Shown here: positions 25,278-34,593 of the stretch, one piece after another
Layout: the number at the start of each line of letters is the position of its first letter
How positions within the stretch are numbered: position 1 is the first letter of the stretch
NCBI RefSeq assembly: GCF_015689335.1
Contig: NZ_CP065053.1
Span: 2,666,001-2,730,000, forward strand
Source: Massilia antarctica
GTDB taxonomy: Bacteria; Pseudomonadota; Gammaproteobacteria; Burkholderiales; Burkholderiaceae_D
Length of the DNA stretch: 64,000 bases
Reading direction: 5' to 3'
Notes under the pieces: generated by a model
The model's database searches: none
What the model was told of the DNA's origin: nothing
The model's input: the letters and a program-made list of their open reading frames with translations, nothing else
Position numbers and translations under genes: made by a program

Positions 25278-25868
25278 ATGACCCCTGTCGGCATTCTGCT
25301 GGCCGCCGGCAGGGGGCGTCGTTTCGATCCGACTGGCGCGGCGAGCAAGCTGCTCCAGCCTTTGCCTGGCGGCGAGCTGGTCGTCGCCGCCAGCGCCCGC
25401 GTTTTGCTCTCCTCTGTAGACAAAGTGATCGCCGTCGTGCGGCCTGATGATGGCGGCGTGGGCGACTGCCTGCGCGCGCTCGGCTGCATCGTCACTGTCT
25501 GTCCGGACGCCGACAGCGGCATGGCCGCGTCCCTGGTGCATGCGATCCGCCATTCGCTGCCCGACGCTCCATCGTGGCTGATCGCGCTGGGCGACATGCC
25601 GCATGTCCGCGGCTCCACCATGCTGGCGCTGCGCGCCGCGCTGGAGCAGGGCGCGCCGATCGCGGTGCCGCTGCATGCCGGCCAGCGCGGCAATCCGGTC
25701 GGCTTTGGCCGTGTCCACCTCGACGCGCTGCTGGCGCTCCAGGGCGACCAGGGCGCGCGCGCCATCCTCAAAGCGCAAGCGGTGAGTGTTGTTGCGGTCG
25801 ACGATCCGGGCATTTTTTCGGACATCGATACCGTCGCGGACCTGTTAAAAACAAGTACACTCGCGTAA
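25278..25868 (+). CDS. mocA: MocA-like molybdenum cofactor cytidylyltransferase
   Basis: 196 residues. Nucleotidyltransferase N-terminal motif VGILLAAGRGRRFDPTGAASKLL, then GDMPHVRGSTMLAL with the metal-binding Asp, and GQRGNPVGFGRVHL, all typical of the MobA-like NTP transferases that add CMP to the molybdenum cofactor. It follows iorB by 14 bp, so it probably supplies the dinucleotide cofactor form the enzyme needs. No XdhC-like sulfuration/insertion factor is encoded next to it. The ATG is preceded only by a weak Shine-Dalgarno, which suggests translational coupling. Confidence 0.85.
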   Translation: MTPVGILLAAGRGRRFDPTGAASKLLQPLPGGELVVAASARVLLSSVDKVIAVVRPDDGGVGDCLRALGCIVTVCPDADSGMAASLVHAIRHSLPDAPSWLIALGDMPHVRGSTMLALRAALEQGAPIAVPLHAGQRGNPVGFGRVHLDALLALQGDQGARAILKAQAVSVVAVDDPGIFSDIDTVADLLKTSTLA

Positions 25869-25914
25869 GGTCGACAGCCTGCGCTGGTCCATCTCCACGA
25901 ACTACCCATTGATC

Positions 25915-27738
25915 ATGAAAAAAACGACATCCAAGAAGGCGGCTGCCATCAAGTACGCCATTGTTCCCAAAGACCTGGGTGCGCACCTGTTCGACGTGAC
26001 CGTTACCGTCGCCGCGCCGTCGCCGGACGGCCAGGTGTTTGCGCTGCCCGCGTGGATCCCGGGCAGCTATATGATCCGCGAATTTTCGCGCAATATCGTC
26101 CAGATCCGCGCCGAATCGAACGGCAAGCCGGTCGCGCTGACGAAGCTCGACAAACATTCCTGGCAAGCCGCCCCGGTGGCCGGCCCCTTGAGCGTGCAGT
26201 ACGAAGTCTATGCCTGGGATTTGTCGGTGCGCGCCGCGCACCTGGACCAGACCCACGGCTTCTTCAACGGCACCAGCGTGTACCTGCGCGTGCTGGGACA
26301 GGAACAAACTGCGCACGAAGTCGACATCCAGCGTCCGCCCGATGCCGCCGCCAAGACCTGGCGCGTGGCGACCTCGCTGCCCGAACTGGGCGCGAAGCGC
26401 TACGGCTTCGGCACCTACGTCGCCGGCGACTATGATGAACTGATCGACCATCCGGTCGAAATGGGCGACTTCGCGCTGGCCACGTTCAAGGCGCACGGCA
26501 TCGCGCACGACATCGTCGTCTCCGGCCGCGTACCCAACCTCGACATGGGGCGCCTGCAGGCCGACCTGAAGGCGATCTGCGAAACCCAGATCGCTTTTTT
26601 CGAGCCGCGCACGCGGCGCGCGCCGATGGACCGCTACGTCTTTCTCACCCTGGCCGTGGGCGACGGCTACGGCGGGCTGGAACACCGCGCGTCCACCGCG
26701 CTCATTTGCGCGCGCGCCGATTTGCCGAGCACCGCGTCCCCGCGCGCGGCCGACATCGGCGAAGGCTACCTCAAGTTCCTCGGCCTGTGCAGCCACGAGT
26801 ATTTCCACACCTGGAACGTCAAGCGCATCAAGCCGGCCGCGTTCGCGCCCTACGACCTGCAGAACGAAACCTACACGCCGCTGCTTTGGCTGTTCGAGGG
26901 CTTCACCAGCTACTACGATGACCTGATGCTGGTCCGCAGCGGCATCATCGGCGAAGCGGCTTACCTCAAGCTGCTCGGCAAAGCCGTCAGCGGCGTGCTG
27001 CGCGGCAGCGGACGCACCAAGCAAAGCGTGGCCGATTCCAGCTTCGACGCCTGGGGCAAATACTACCGCCAGGACGAAAATGCGCCCAACGCCATCGTCA
27101 GCTACTACGGCAAAGGCTCGCTGATCGCGCTGGCGTTCGACCTGACCATCCGCGCCAAAACCGACGGCAAGAAGTCGCTCGACGATATGATGCTGGCGCT
27201 GTGGCAGCGCTACGGCTGCGATTTCTATGCGAGCGCGGGGCGCGGCGTGACCGAAGCTGACGTCGAAGCGCTGTTCGACGACATCAGCGGCCTGAAACTC
27301 AAACCCCTGTTCGACAAATACGTGCGCGGCACGGCCGACCTGCCGCTGGCCAAGCTGTACGCGCCGTTTGGCGTGAAGGTCGAGGACACGCGCAAGAATG
27401 CGAAACCGGCCTTCGACGTGGGCACCGGGCGCGATGGCGGCGACTGCAAACTGACCCAGGTGCATGAAGGCGGCGCGGCCCATAAGGCTGGTCTGTCGGC
27501 GGGCGATGTCCTGGTGGCGGTGGAGGGTTTGCGCGTGTCTGGCAACCCGGCCAATCTGGATGCGCTGCTGGCGCGCTACAAGGTGGGCGACACGGTCGCG
27601 GTGCACGCCTTCAGGCGCGACGAGCTGATGACGTTCAGCGTACAGCTGCAAGGCGACCGGGTGCCGGACGTAAAACTGTCGCTGGTCGACGAGCGCAAGA
27701 AAGGCGCCGGACCGGCGCGGCCAAGCGCGGTGCGTTGA
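25915..27738 (+). CDS. M61-family (glycyl aminopeptidase-like) metallopeptidase with PDZ domain
   Basis: 607 residues from ATG at 25915; an in-frame TTG six bases upstream is possible. N-terminal beta domain (PAWIPGSYMIREFSRN), gluzincin catalytic domain with zinc motif HEYFH near residues 293-297 (CSHEYFHTWNVKRIKP) and third ligand Glu in LWLFEGFTSYYDDL. C-terminal PDZ domain (GGAAHKAGLSAGDVLVAVEG) and a short basic tail. No signal peptide is visible, which fits several bacterial M61 enzymes. Predicted aminopeptidase with preference for small N-terminal residues; substrate inferred from family. Monocistronic. Confidence 0.92.
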   Translation: MKKTTSKKAAAIKYAIVPKDLGAHLFDVTVTVAAPSPDGQVFALPAWIPGSYMIREFSRNIVQIRAESNGKPVALTKLDKHSWQAAPVAGPLSVQYEVYAWDLSVRAAHLDQTHGFFNGTSVYLRVLGQEQTAHEVDIQRPPDAAAKTWRVATSLPELGAKRYGFGTYVAGDYDELIDHPVEMGDFALATFKAHGIAHDIVVSGRVPNLDMGRLQADLKAICETQIAFFEPRTRRAPMDRYVFLTLAVGDGYGGLEHRASTALICARADLPSTASPRAADIGEGYLKFLGLCSHEYFHTWNVKRIKPAAFAPYDLQNETYTPLLWLFEGFTSYYDDLMLVRSGIIGEAAYLKLLGKAVSGVLRGSGRTKQSVADSSFDAWGKYYRQDENAPNAIVSYYGKGSLIALAFDLTIRAKTDGKKSLDDMMLALWQRYGCDFYASAGRGVTEADVEALFDDISGLKLKPLFDKYVRGTADLPLAKLYAPFGVKVEDTRKNAKPAFDVGTGRDGGDCKLTQVHEGGAAHKAGLSAGDVLVAVEGLRVSGNPANLDALLARYKVGDTVAVHAFRRDELMTFSVQLQGDRVPDVKLSLVDERKKGAGPARPSAVR

Positions 27739-27916
27739 GACGCTTGCGAGCGACGTGTAAGGCTTTACGCCCGGTGCCGACGAGTACAGATCCGTGGCCC
27801 GGGCGCTTGCATCGGGATGGGCAGTCGATGCCCGTCAACGCTTATTGTGCGACGGCGTCTTCTTTGTTCAAGGTCAGTTCGGCGCGCGGCATGCGGGTGA
27901 GTTAAATAAGGGGGTT

Positions 27917-28717
27917 TCAGCTGAACAGGCGCTGCAACTCCACACCCGGTTCCGGCGCGCGCATGAAGGCTTCGCCGACCAGGAAGGCGTGCACGTTCGC
28001 GTCGCGCATGCGCTTGACGTCGGCCGGTGTCATGATGCCCGATTCGGTCACCACCAGCTTGTCGGCCGGGATGCGCGCCAGCAGGTCGATGGTCGTTTGC
28101 AATGACGTTTCGAAAGTGCGCAGGTTGCGGTTGTTGATGCCGACCAGTTTCGTATCGAGCTTGAGCGCCGCCGTCAGTTCGTCGCCGTCGTGCACTTCCA
28201 CCAGCACGTCCATCCCCAGTTCGTGCGCGCAGGCTTCCAGTTCGGCCATCAGGCCATGATCGAGTGCCGACACGATCAGCAGAATCGCATCGGCGCCCAT
28301 CGCGCGGGCTTCGTACACCTGGTACATGTCGATCATGAAGTCCTTGCGGATCACCGGGATCTCGCAGGCGGCGCGCGCCTGTTTCAGGTACTCGACGTGG
28401 CCCTGGAAGAACTGCACGTCGGTCAGCACCGACAGGCATGCGGCGCCGTGGCGCGCGTAGCTTTCGGCGATGTTCGCGGGACGGAAGTCCGCGCGCAGCA
28501 CGCCTTTCGACGGCGACGCCTTTTTTACTTCGGCGATCACGCCTGCCTGGCCTGCGGCGATGTGCTTGCGCAGGCTCGCTTCAAAGCCGCGCAGGTTGCG
28601 GCGCGCTTCGGCATCGGCTTCGACCTCGCTGCGCAGGCTGGCCAGGTCGCGGTATTTTTTGGCGGTGGCGATTTCGTCGGCCTTGACCGCGAGGATTTTG
28701 TTGAGGATATCGGACAT
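27917..28717 (-). CDS. trpC: Indole-3-glycerol phosphate synthase
   Basis: 266 residues, the normal length. Converts CdRP to indole-3-glycerol phosphate in tryptophan synthesis. Motifs: [17 protein letters not shown] (catalytic Lys), [20 protein letters not shown] (catalytic Lys/Asp), [24 protein letters not shown] and VTESGI. It is monofunctional, not fused to TrpF. Last gene of the trp operon in this window; the preceding gene is a LysE-type exporter 9 bp upstream, instead of trpD directly. Confidence 0.96.
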   Translation of the reverse strand: MSDILNKILAVKADEIATAKKYRDLASLRSEVEADAEARRNLRGFEASLRKHIAAGQAGVIAEVKKASPSKGVLRADFRPANIAESYARHGAACLSVLTDVQFFQGHVEYLKQARAACEIPVIRKDFMIDMYQVYEARAMGADAILLIVSALDHGLMAELEACAHELGMDVLVEVHDGDELTAALKLDTKLVGINNRNLRTFETSLQTTIDLLARIPADKLVVTESGIMTPADVKRMRDANVHAFLVGEAFMRAPEPGVELQRLFS

Positions 28718-28726
28718 GATGAGGTC

Positions 28727-29359
28727 TCAGTGTTGTTTGGAGAGGGCGAGCTCGATGCCAAGCCAGATGAACAAGCCGCCGGTCACGCGGTTAAGCCAAA
28801 GCGATATGCCGGGACTGACCTTGATGCGGGCGCTTGCCTGCGCGGTGAACAGGGCCAGCGAGGTACACCATAGCATGCCGTTCAGGTTGAAAATGCAGCC
28901 AAGGACGATAAAGGCGAGCGCCTTGCCGGGCGCATCGTGCGCGATAAACTGCGGCACGAAGGCGAGGAAGAATACCGCCACCTTGGGGTTCAGGACATTC
29001 GTCAGGAAGCCCTGCGCAAAGATTTTCGCGTACGGCAGGGGAGCAATGGCGACGGCGACGGCCGGGTCGGTCCGTTTGCTGCGCAGCAGGCCAATCGCCA
29101 TGTAGAGAATGTACGCCGCGCCGACGTACTTGACGACCATGAAGGCGGTCGCCGAGGTGGCCAGAATGGCCGACAGGCCAAGGGCCGCGGCCAGCACGTG
29201 GATCATGGTGCCGGCGCCGATGCCCAAGGTGGCGGCCACGCCGGCGCGCCAGCCCTGCGTGGCGCTGCGCGTCATGATCAACAGCGAGTCGGGGCCGGGC
29301 ATGATGTTGAGCAGCAGGCCGGAGAGAATGAACAGGGGGAGGTCGTGGATGCCGAACAT
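28727..29359 (-). CDS. LysE/RhtB-family amino-acid exporter inserted in the trp operon
   Basis: 210 residues with about six hydrophobic segments. The start is typical: DLPLFILSGLLLNIMPGPDS (the G-PGP signature of the LysE/RhtB family), then TLGIGAGTMIHVLAAALGLS and FLTNVLNPKVAVFFLAFVPQF. It exports amino acids or homoserine-lactone-like compounds; the substrate is unknown. It lies between trpD (102 bp upstream) and trpC (9 bp downstream) and should be transcribed with both. The gap before it contains an inverted repeat at 29381-29412. Confidence 0.88.
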   Translation of the reverse strand: MFGIHDLPLFILSGLLLNIMPGPDSLLIMTRSATQGWRAGVAATLGIGAGTMIHVLAAALGLSAILATSATAFMVVKYVGAAYILYMAIGLLRSKRTDPAVAVAIAPLPYAKIFAQGFLTNVLNPKVAVFFLAFVPQFIAHDAPGKALAFIVLGCIFNLNGMLWCTSLALFTAQASARIKVSPGISLWLNRVTGGLFIWLGIELALSKQH

Positions 29360-29380
29360 GATGGCGAAATCCTAGCCGAC

Positions 29381-29412
29381 ATTCCCGCCGAGTGCCGCCT
29401 TGGCGCGGGAAT
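29381..29412. repeat. REP-like inverted repeat between trpD and the LysE gene
   Basis: Arms ATTCCCGC and GCGGGAAT separated by 16 bases. This resembles dispersed intergenic palindromes of the CATTCCCGC...GCGGGAATG type found in many bacteria. It lacks a strong T run, so a terminator role is weak. Confidence 0.55.
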
Positions 29413-29461
29413 GACGGTTTTGAGTTGTAAGGCAAAGGGAGCTACATCGATACTAAAACGA

Positions 29462-30493
29462 TCATACACCAAGCTGCTGCGTCACCTGTACAAACTGGTC
29501 GACCTTGGCGCGCGCGGCGCCCGATTCGATGGCGGCGCGTGCTTTTTTCAGGCCATCCTCGATCGAAGATGCCACGCCGGCCGCGTACAGCGCCGTACCC
29601 GCATTGAGCGCCACGATGTCGTACGCCGCTCCCGGCTCGCCGTTGAGCGCTTCCATCATCTTGGTCTTCGACTCTTCCGCATTCGCCACCTTGAGATTGC
29701 GGCTGGCGATCATCTGCAGGCCGAAGTCTTCCGGATGAATCTCGTACTCGCGAATCTCGCCGTTGACCAGTTCACCGACCATGGTGGCCGCGCCGAGCGA
29801 GACTTCATCCATATTGTCGCGGCCATATACCACCACCGCGTGCTGGGCGCCCAAGCGCTGCAGCACGCGCACCTGGATGCCCACCAGATCCTGGTGAAAC
29901 ACGCCCATCAGGATATTCGGCGCGCCGGCCGGATTGGTCAGGGGACCCAGGATGTTGAAGATGGTGCGCACGCCCAGCTCGCGCCGCACCGGGGCCGCAT
30001 GCTTCATGGCGGCGTGGTGGTTGGGAGCGAACATGAAGCCGATGCCCGTCTGCGCGATCGACTGCGCAATCTGCTCGGGCGACAGGTTGATGTTCGCGCC
30101 CAGCGACTCGATCACATCGGCGCTGCCGGATGATGACGACACGCTGCGGCCGCCGTGCTTGGCCACACGCGCGCCGGCGGCGGCCGCCACGAACATCGCC
30201 GTGGTCGAAATATTGAAAGTGTGGGCGCCGTCGCCACCGGTGCCGACGATGTCGAGCAGGTGGGTGGTGTCGGCCATTGGCACCTTGGTCGAAAATTCGC
30301 GCATCACTTGCGCGGCGGCGGCGATTTCGCCGATGGTTTCCTTCTTCACGCGCAAGCCGATGGTGAGCGCGGCGATCATGGTCGGCGACATTTCGCCCGA
30401 CATGATCTGGCGGAACAGGTGCAGCATCTCGTCGTGGAAAATCTCGCGGTGTTCGATACAGCGCAGCAGTGCTTCTTGTGGGGTGATCGGCAT
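29462..30493 (-). CDS. trpD: Anthranilate phosphoribosyltransferase
   Basis: 343 residues, normal length. Transfers the phosphoribosyl group from PRPP to anthranilate. Conserved motifs: [15 protein letters not shown] (PRPP-binding glycine-rich loop), [42 protein letters not shown] and [12 protein letters not shown], then [11 protein letters not shown]. Same strand and operon as trpG upstream (36 bp) and lysE-trpC downstream. Confidence 0.97.
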   Translation of the reverse strand: MPITPQEALLRCIEHREIFHDEMLHLFRQIMSGEMSPTMIAALTIGLRVKKETIGEIAAAAQVMREFSTKVPMADTTHLLDIVGTGGDGAHTFNISTTAMFVAAAAGARVAKHGGRSVSSSSGSADVIESLGANINLSPEQIAQSIAQTGIGFMFAPNHHAAMKHAAPVRRELGVRTIFNILGPLTNPAGAPNILMGVFHQDLVGIQVRVLQRLGAQHAVVVYGRDNMDEVSLGAATMVGELVNGEIREYEIHPEDFGLQMIASRNLKVANAEESKTKMMEALNGEPGAAYDIVALNAGTALYAAGVASSIEDGLKKARAAIESGAARAKVDQFVQVTQQLGV

Positions 30494-30529
30494 GACAGCT
30501 CCTTGATCTGGGCAGGGCGTTACGAAGGC

Positions 30530-31093
30530 TTAGCGTTCGAGAAAATTCTTCAGCAAGGCATGGCCATGCTCGGACAGGATCGATTCGGGGTGAAACTGCA
30601 CACCCTCGATATCGAACTCCCTGTGCCGCACGCCCATGATCTCGCCGTCGTCGGTCCATGCCGTCACTTCCAGGCAGGCCGGGAGCGACGCGCGCTCGAT
30701 CGCCAGCGAGTGGTAGCGGATGACCGTAAACGGACTCGGAAGATTCTTGAACACGCCCACGCCGGTGTGCGCGATCAGTGAAGTTTTGCCATGCATGACC
30801 TGCTTGGCGCGAATGACCTTGCCGCCGAACGCTGCGCCGATGGCCTGGTGGCCGAGGCACACGCCGAGGATCGGCAGCTTGCCCTTGAATTGCTCCAGGA
30901 TGGAGACCGAGATCCCGGCTTCGGCCGGGGTCTTGGGACCGGGCGAGATGCAGATGCGGTCCGGCTGCATCGCGCTGATCTCGTCGATCGTGATTTCGTC
31001 GTTGCGCACGGTACGCACTTCCTCGCCCAACTCACCGAAATACTGCACCAGGTTGTAGGTGAACGAGTCGTAGTTATCGATCATCAGCAGCAT
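30530..31093 (-). CDS. trpG: Anthranilate synthase component II (glutamine amidotransferase)
   Basis: 187 residues from ATG at 31093 ([19 protein letters not shown]), which is one base past the trpE stop, so translation is coupled. Class I amidotransferase triad: Cys in [13 protein letters not shown], then His and Glu in VQFHPESIL. It supplies ammonia from glutamine to TrpE; in many bacteria the same protein also serves p-aminobenzoate synthesis. Confidence 0.97.
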   Translation of the reverse strand: MLLMIDNYDSFTYNLVQYFGELGEEVRTVRNDEITIDEISAMQPDRICISPGPKTPAEAGISVSILEQFKGKLPILGVCLGHQAIGAAFGGKVIRAKQVMHGKTSLIAHTGVGVFKNLPSPFTVIRYHSLAIERASLPACLEVTAWTDDGEIMGVRHREFDIEGVQFHPESILSEHGHALLKNFLER

Positions 31094-31094
31094 C

Positions 31095-32591
31095 TCAGAG
31101 CTCCCCATCCAGGCCGTCTTGCACTTGTTCGGCTGCGCGCAGGACAGCGCGCGCCTTGTTTTCGGTTTCCTGCCATTCCATTTCGGGGATCGAATCGGCC
31201 ACGATGCCGGCGGCGGCCTGCACGTACAGCATGCCGTCCTTGATCACGCCGGTGCGGATCGCGATCGCCACGTCCATCTCGCCGCCAAAACTCAGGTAGC
31301 CGCAGGCGCCGCCGTAGATGCCGCGCTTGGTCGGTTCGAGTTCGTCGATCACTTCCATGGCGCGCACTTTCGGCGCGCCGGTCAAGGTGCCGGCCGGGAA
31401 GGTCGCGCGCAGCACGTCCAGGTTGGACATGCCGCTCTTCAAAGTGCCTTCGACGTTGGAGACGATGTGCTGCACATGCGAGTACTTTTCGACGACCATG
31501 CGTTCGGTGACCTTGACGCTGCCCGTTTCGGAAATGCGGCCCAGGTCATTGCGCGCCAGGTCGATCAGCATGACGTGTTCGGCGATCTCTTTCGGGTCGG
31601 CCAGCAATTCCTTCGACAGTTCGGCGTCGCGTTCCGGGGTGGCGCCGCGCGGACGGGTGCCGGCGATCGGGCGCAGGGTCACTTTCCTGGTGCCGTCGGA
31701 GGCGGTTTCGTTGCGCACCAAAATCTCCGGCGAGGCGCCGACGATCTGCATGTCGCCGAAGTTATAGAAGTACATGTACGGCGACGGATTCAAGGAGCGC
31801 AGCGCGCGGTACAGGGTCAGCGGATTGTCCACGTAAGGCTTGCGGATGCGCTGGCCGATCTGTACCTGCATCAGGTCCCCGGCCATCACGTATTCGTGGG
31901 CGCGGGCGACGGCCTTGAGGTAATCCTCCTTGCTGAAGTCGCGCACCGCTTCGGTACGCACCGAGCTCGATGTGACCGGCGCGTCGACCCCGCGGCGCAG
32001 CATCATGCGCAGGTCTTTCAGGCGCTGGCGCGCCTTGGAATACGCTTCCGGCTGCGACGTGTCGGCGTACACGATCAGATACAGCTTGCCTGACAGGTTA
32101 TCGATGACCGCCAGTTCCTCGGTCACCATCAGCTGGATGTCGGGCAGGCCCAGGTCGTCCTTCGGCTGGGTGTCGGCCAGCTTGCGCTCGATGTGGCGCA
32201 CCGTGTCGTAGCCGAAGTAGCCGGCCAGGCCGCCGCAAAAGCGCGGCAGGCCCGGACGCAGCGCGACCTTGAAGCGCGCCTGGTACTGTTCGATGAAGTC
32301 GAGCGGATTGCCGTCGTGGGTTTCGATCACCTTGCCGTTCTTGACGATCTCGGTGCGCGTGCCGAACGTGCGCAGCACCGTCGTCGCGGGCAGGCCGATG
32401 AAGGAATAGCGTCCGAAACGCTCGCCGCCAACCACCGATTCGAGCAGGAAGGTGTTCTTGCCAGCGTTCTGGGTCTGGGCCAGCTTGAGGTAGAGCGTGA
32501 GGGGCGTTTCGAGATCGGCGAAGGCTTCCGCGATCAATGGAATGCGGTTGAAGCCTTCGATGGCCAGCGATTTGAATTCGAGTTCGGTCAT
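31095..32591 (-). CDS. trpE: Anthranilate synthase component I
   Basis: 498 residues. ATG at 32591 ([19 protein letters not shown]) is preferred because GGAG precedes it by about 8 bases; the upstream in-frame ATG sits on that Shine-Dalgarno. N-terminal allosteric region contains [18 protein letters not shown], with the tryptophan-feedback Leu-Leu-Glu-Ser element. Catalytic chorismate-binding half: [71 protein letters not shown] and GAVGYLSF-like [11 protein letters not shown]. First committed step of tryptophan synthesis, controlled by the leader peptide and attenuator upstream. Confidence 0.97.
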   Translation of the reverse strand: MTELEFKSLAIEGFNRIPLIAEAFADLETPLTLYLKLAQTQNAGKNTFLLESVVGGERFGRYSFIGLPATTVLRTFGTRTEIVKNGKVIETHDGNPLDFIEQYQARFKVALRPGLPRFCGGLAGYFGYDTVRHIERKLADTQPKDDLGLPDIQLMVTEELAVIDNLSGKLYLIVYADTSQPEAYSKARQRLKDLRMMLRRGVDAPVTSSSVRTEAVRDFSKEDYLKAVARAHEYVMAGDLMQVQIGQRIRKPYVDNPLTLYRALRSLNPSPYMYFYNFGDMQIVGASPEILVRNETASDGTRKVTLRPIAGTRPRGATPERDAELSKELLADPKEIAEHVMLIDLARNDLGRISETGSVKVTERMVVEKYSHVQHIVSNVEGTLKSGMSNLDVLRATFPAGTLTGAPKVRAMEVIDELEPTKRGIYGGACGYLSFGGEMDVAIAIRTGVIKDGMLYVQAAAGIVADSIPEMEWQETENKARAVLRAAEQVQDGLDGEL

Positions 32592-32636
32592 GCTTTTCTC
32601 CATGCCGCCATGGCGTGTTCGCGGGCGGTGGGGTTC

Positions 32637-32670
32637 AAAAAACCTGCCGGCGCACGGAAGCAGCCGACAG
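32637..32670 (-). terminator. trp attenuator terminator hairpin
   Basis: On the minus strand, stem CTGTCGGC / GCCGGCAG (8 bp with one G-U) with an 11-nt loop, followed after one G by six T residues (plus-strand A run 32637-32642). It lies between the leader-peptide stop at 32685 and the trpE start at 32591, the position expected for transcription attenuation. Confidence 0.82.
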
Positions 32671-32684
32671 CAATCAATACGGGG

Positions 32685-32771
32685 TTACTTAGCCCAGGAT
32701 TGCCAGCGTCGCCAAAGCCAGGCCTCAATCGAGCCGGTTTGGGTTACATTGTGTTTTTTGATGAAAAACAT
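32685..32771 (-). CDS. trpL: trp operon leader peptide
   Basis: 28-residue ORF on the minus strand, ATG at 32771 and TAA at 32685-32687. Its last twelve residues are AWLWRRWQSWAK: four Trp codons (residues 18, 20, 23, 26) in nine codons, a density very unlikely by chance. It lies 94 bases ahead of trpE and is followed by the attenuator hairpin. Ribosome stalling at the Trp codons when Trp-tRNA is scarce should prevent the terminator from forming. No strong Shine-Dalgarno is seen before the ATG; it starts only 12 bases after the gph stop, so coupling to gph translation is possible. Confidence 0.8.
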   Translation of the reverse strand: MFFIKKHNVTQTGSIEAWLWRRWQSWAK

Positions 32772-32782
32772 GTGGTGGAGGT

Positions 32783-33496
32783 TCAGTTTGCGTCGTTGTT
32801 ATGCGAACGAATCAGGTTTGCTGCTTCTAACAGCGAGCTAACTATACCATCGGAATCGGTTTCGTGTATAGCCCGCCCGTGGTTGTAACCATACGGTACC
32901 GTCAACACAAAGCAGCCGGCCGCGCGAGCCGCCTCGGCGTCGTTGGACGAGTCGCCGATGGCCACCACCTGCGCCGGCGCCAGGTCGAAGTCGGCGCACA
33001 CCTGCAGCATCGGCATCGGGTCCGGTTTTTTGCGTGGCAGCGAATCGCCGCCGTACACGATCTCGAAATACGGCGCCAGGCCCTTTTGCGCCAGCAGCGG
33101 CGTGGCGAAGGCGATCGGCTTGTTGGTCACGCAGGCCAAGCGCAGGCCCTGCGCTTTCATCGCTTCCAGGCCGTCGATCACGCCGTCATACAGCGCGCTA
33201 TGGTCGCCGTTGATGGCCAGGTAGTGACCTTGGTAGAAGGCCATGGCTTCATCGAAGCGCTGCTCGATACTGGCGGCGTCGAGCTCCAGCGCGAGCACGC
33301 TGCGGATCAGGTTTTCCGAGCCTTTGCCGATCATCAGCGCGATCTGCTCGCGCGTGATCGGCGCGTAGCCGAACTGTCCGCGCATGGCGTTGATGGCGAC
33401 GTGGAAGTCGGGCAGGGTGTCGAGCATGGTGCCATCGAGGTCGATGATCACCGCGCGGATCGGGGTGTGGCTGGCGTTGGTAGAGTTGATAAACAT
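32783..33496 (-). CDS. gph: Phosphoglycolate phosphatase, HAD superfamily
   Basis: 237 residues from ATG at 33496. HAD motifs: I DLDGTMLDTLPDF, II CVTNKP, III KKPDPMPML, and the metal-binding GDSSNDAEAARAAG. Dephosphorylates 2-phosphoglycolate formed in DNA repair or oxygenase metabolism. Order rpe-gph-trpE is a common arrangement in betaproteobacteria, but here rpe is nearly 3 kb upstream, separated by three unrelated genes. No clear Shine-Dalgarno precedes the ATG. Confidence 0.93.
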   Translation of the reverse strand: MFINSTNASHTPIRAVIIDLDGTMLDTLPDFHVAINAMRGQFGYAPITREQIALMIGKGSENLIRSVLALELDAASIEQRFDEAMAFYQGHYLAINGDHSALYDGVIDGLEAMKAQGLRLACVTNKPIAFATPLLAQKGLAPYFEIVYGGDSLPRKKPDPMPMLQVCADFDLAPAQVVAIGDSSNDAEAARAAGCFVLTVPYGYNHGRAIHETDSDGIVSSLLEAANLIRSHNNDAN

Positions 33497-33619
33497 GGAA
33501 GGAAGTCGGTAGATGGCGCGGCGCACCAGTTGATCCGGGATTGGCGGCCTGTTCGTGCGCAGCCCGGGTGGCACCATCGCCGCGCCGCCTGGATCATGTC
33601 AGGCGGCGAGGAGATGCGC

Positions 33620-34099
33620 TTACTTGGCTGGTGCTGCCTCGGTCTCAGGCTCTGATGTTTCGGACGCATCCGGTGCGTCTGCCTGGCCGGTTTGGCCTGG
33701 GGCCTTGTTGGTGCGGACGATCATCGTGAGCGTCGATCCGCCGGCTTTTTCGCAATCGGGTGCCGCACCGGTCCACTTGATCGACTCGCCGCGCACGACA
33801 GGGCGTACGAGGCGCCATGGGAGCAAGCCAAAGCGTTGCGAACCGGCATAGTGAATGATGGCGTCGCCACCTTCCGCTTTGGCGCGTTCGGACAATTCCC
33901 CGACCAGCTCGGAGACGCCGCCGTACGTTTTCTTGGCCACTTTGACTTTCCGGATCACCTTGTATGGAAACTCGGCTGGCGGCACGCCGGCGAAAAAGCA
34001 GAAGTCGTTCGGGTCGGATTTTGGCGCCACGTCTTCCGCTGCGGAGGCGGTGTTCAGAAAGGCAAGCGACAGGATGCAGCAGAGCGAGATTTTATTCAT
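33620..34099 (-). CDS. Hypothetical secreted protein
   Basis: 159 residues. Signal peptide MNKISLCCILSLAFLNTASA, then a compact domain with FPYKVIRKVKVAKKTYGGV, ELSERAKAEGGDAIIHYAGS and a disordered acidic tail rich in Ala, Glu and Pro. The pattern recalls small periplasmic proteins with a YbjQ/SHOCT-like alpha-beta core, but I cannot assign it. It lies in the stretch separating rpe from gph and is 123 bp upstream of gph on the same strand. Confidence 0.65.
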   Translation of the reverse strand: MNKISLCCILSLAFLNTASAAEDVAPKSDPNDFCFFAGVPPAEFPYKVIRKVKVAKKTYGGVSELVGELSERAKAEGGDAIIHYAGSQRFGLLPWRLVRPVVRGESIKWTGAAPDCEKAGGSTLTMIVRTNKAPGQTGQADAPDASETSEPETEAAPAK

Positions 34100-34593
34100 G
34101 TTGAAGTGATACTTTCGTCAAGATTTCGTGCAAATAGACAAGTTTATAAATACAGGCAGCGAGTATGATCTGAAATCGGCAATTCATCAATTGGCATGTG
34201 TTCTTGGCCTGTCCGACGTTGCGAAACCGCCAATTTGGCCGGAAAACTGCGCATTCGCGCCGGTGCTCACGGGCTGAAGAACTTTCCGCTCTCCGCCAAT
34301 GGCGTCAATGCGCGCGCGATGTGAAAACAGTTCCGATCAAGGGACCGCTACGGTCGCCGATCCATGAGAGCTCTGCAATTGCATGGTCGGGCGCCACCTC
34401 CATGACGACTGGGCGCCAGTCGCCGGAATACAGCCGCATACCGACAGATACACCCCGAATGTTGGTGGCGTGTCGACAAAAGATGCGCTTGTGTTGGCGG
34501 ACTGCCGTTTGACAACCGACATGATGGCGAACAGCGAAGCCCACCGATACTTGCAGCATGATTTACTGGTTTGACCTATGATGTCGCCCGCAT
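34100..34593. other. 494-base region with no convincing gene; possible gene remnant on the minus strand at 34305-34559
   Basis: An 84-codon minus-strand frame (34305-34559) reads protein-like in its second half (GMRLYSGDWRPVVMEVAPDH, then AIAELSWIGDRSG), but the first half does not and no good ribosome site is present. It may be the tail of a degraded gene of the neighbouring accessory set. The rest is AT-richer than the window average and shows nothing recognisable. Confidence 0.4.
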
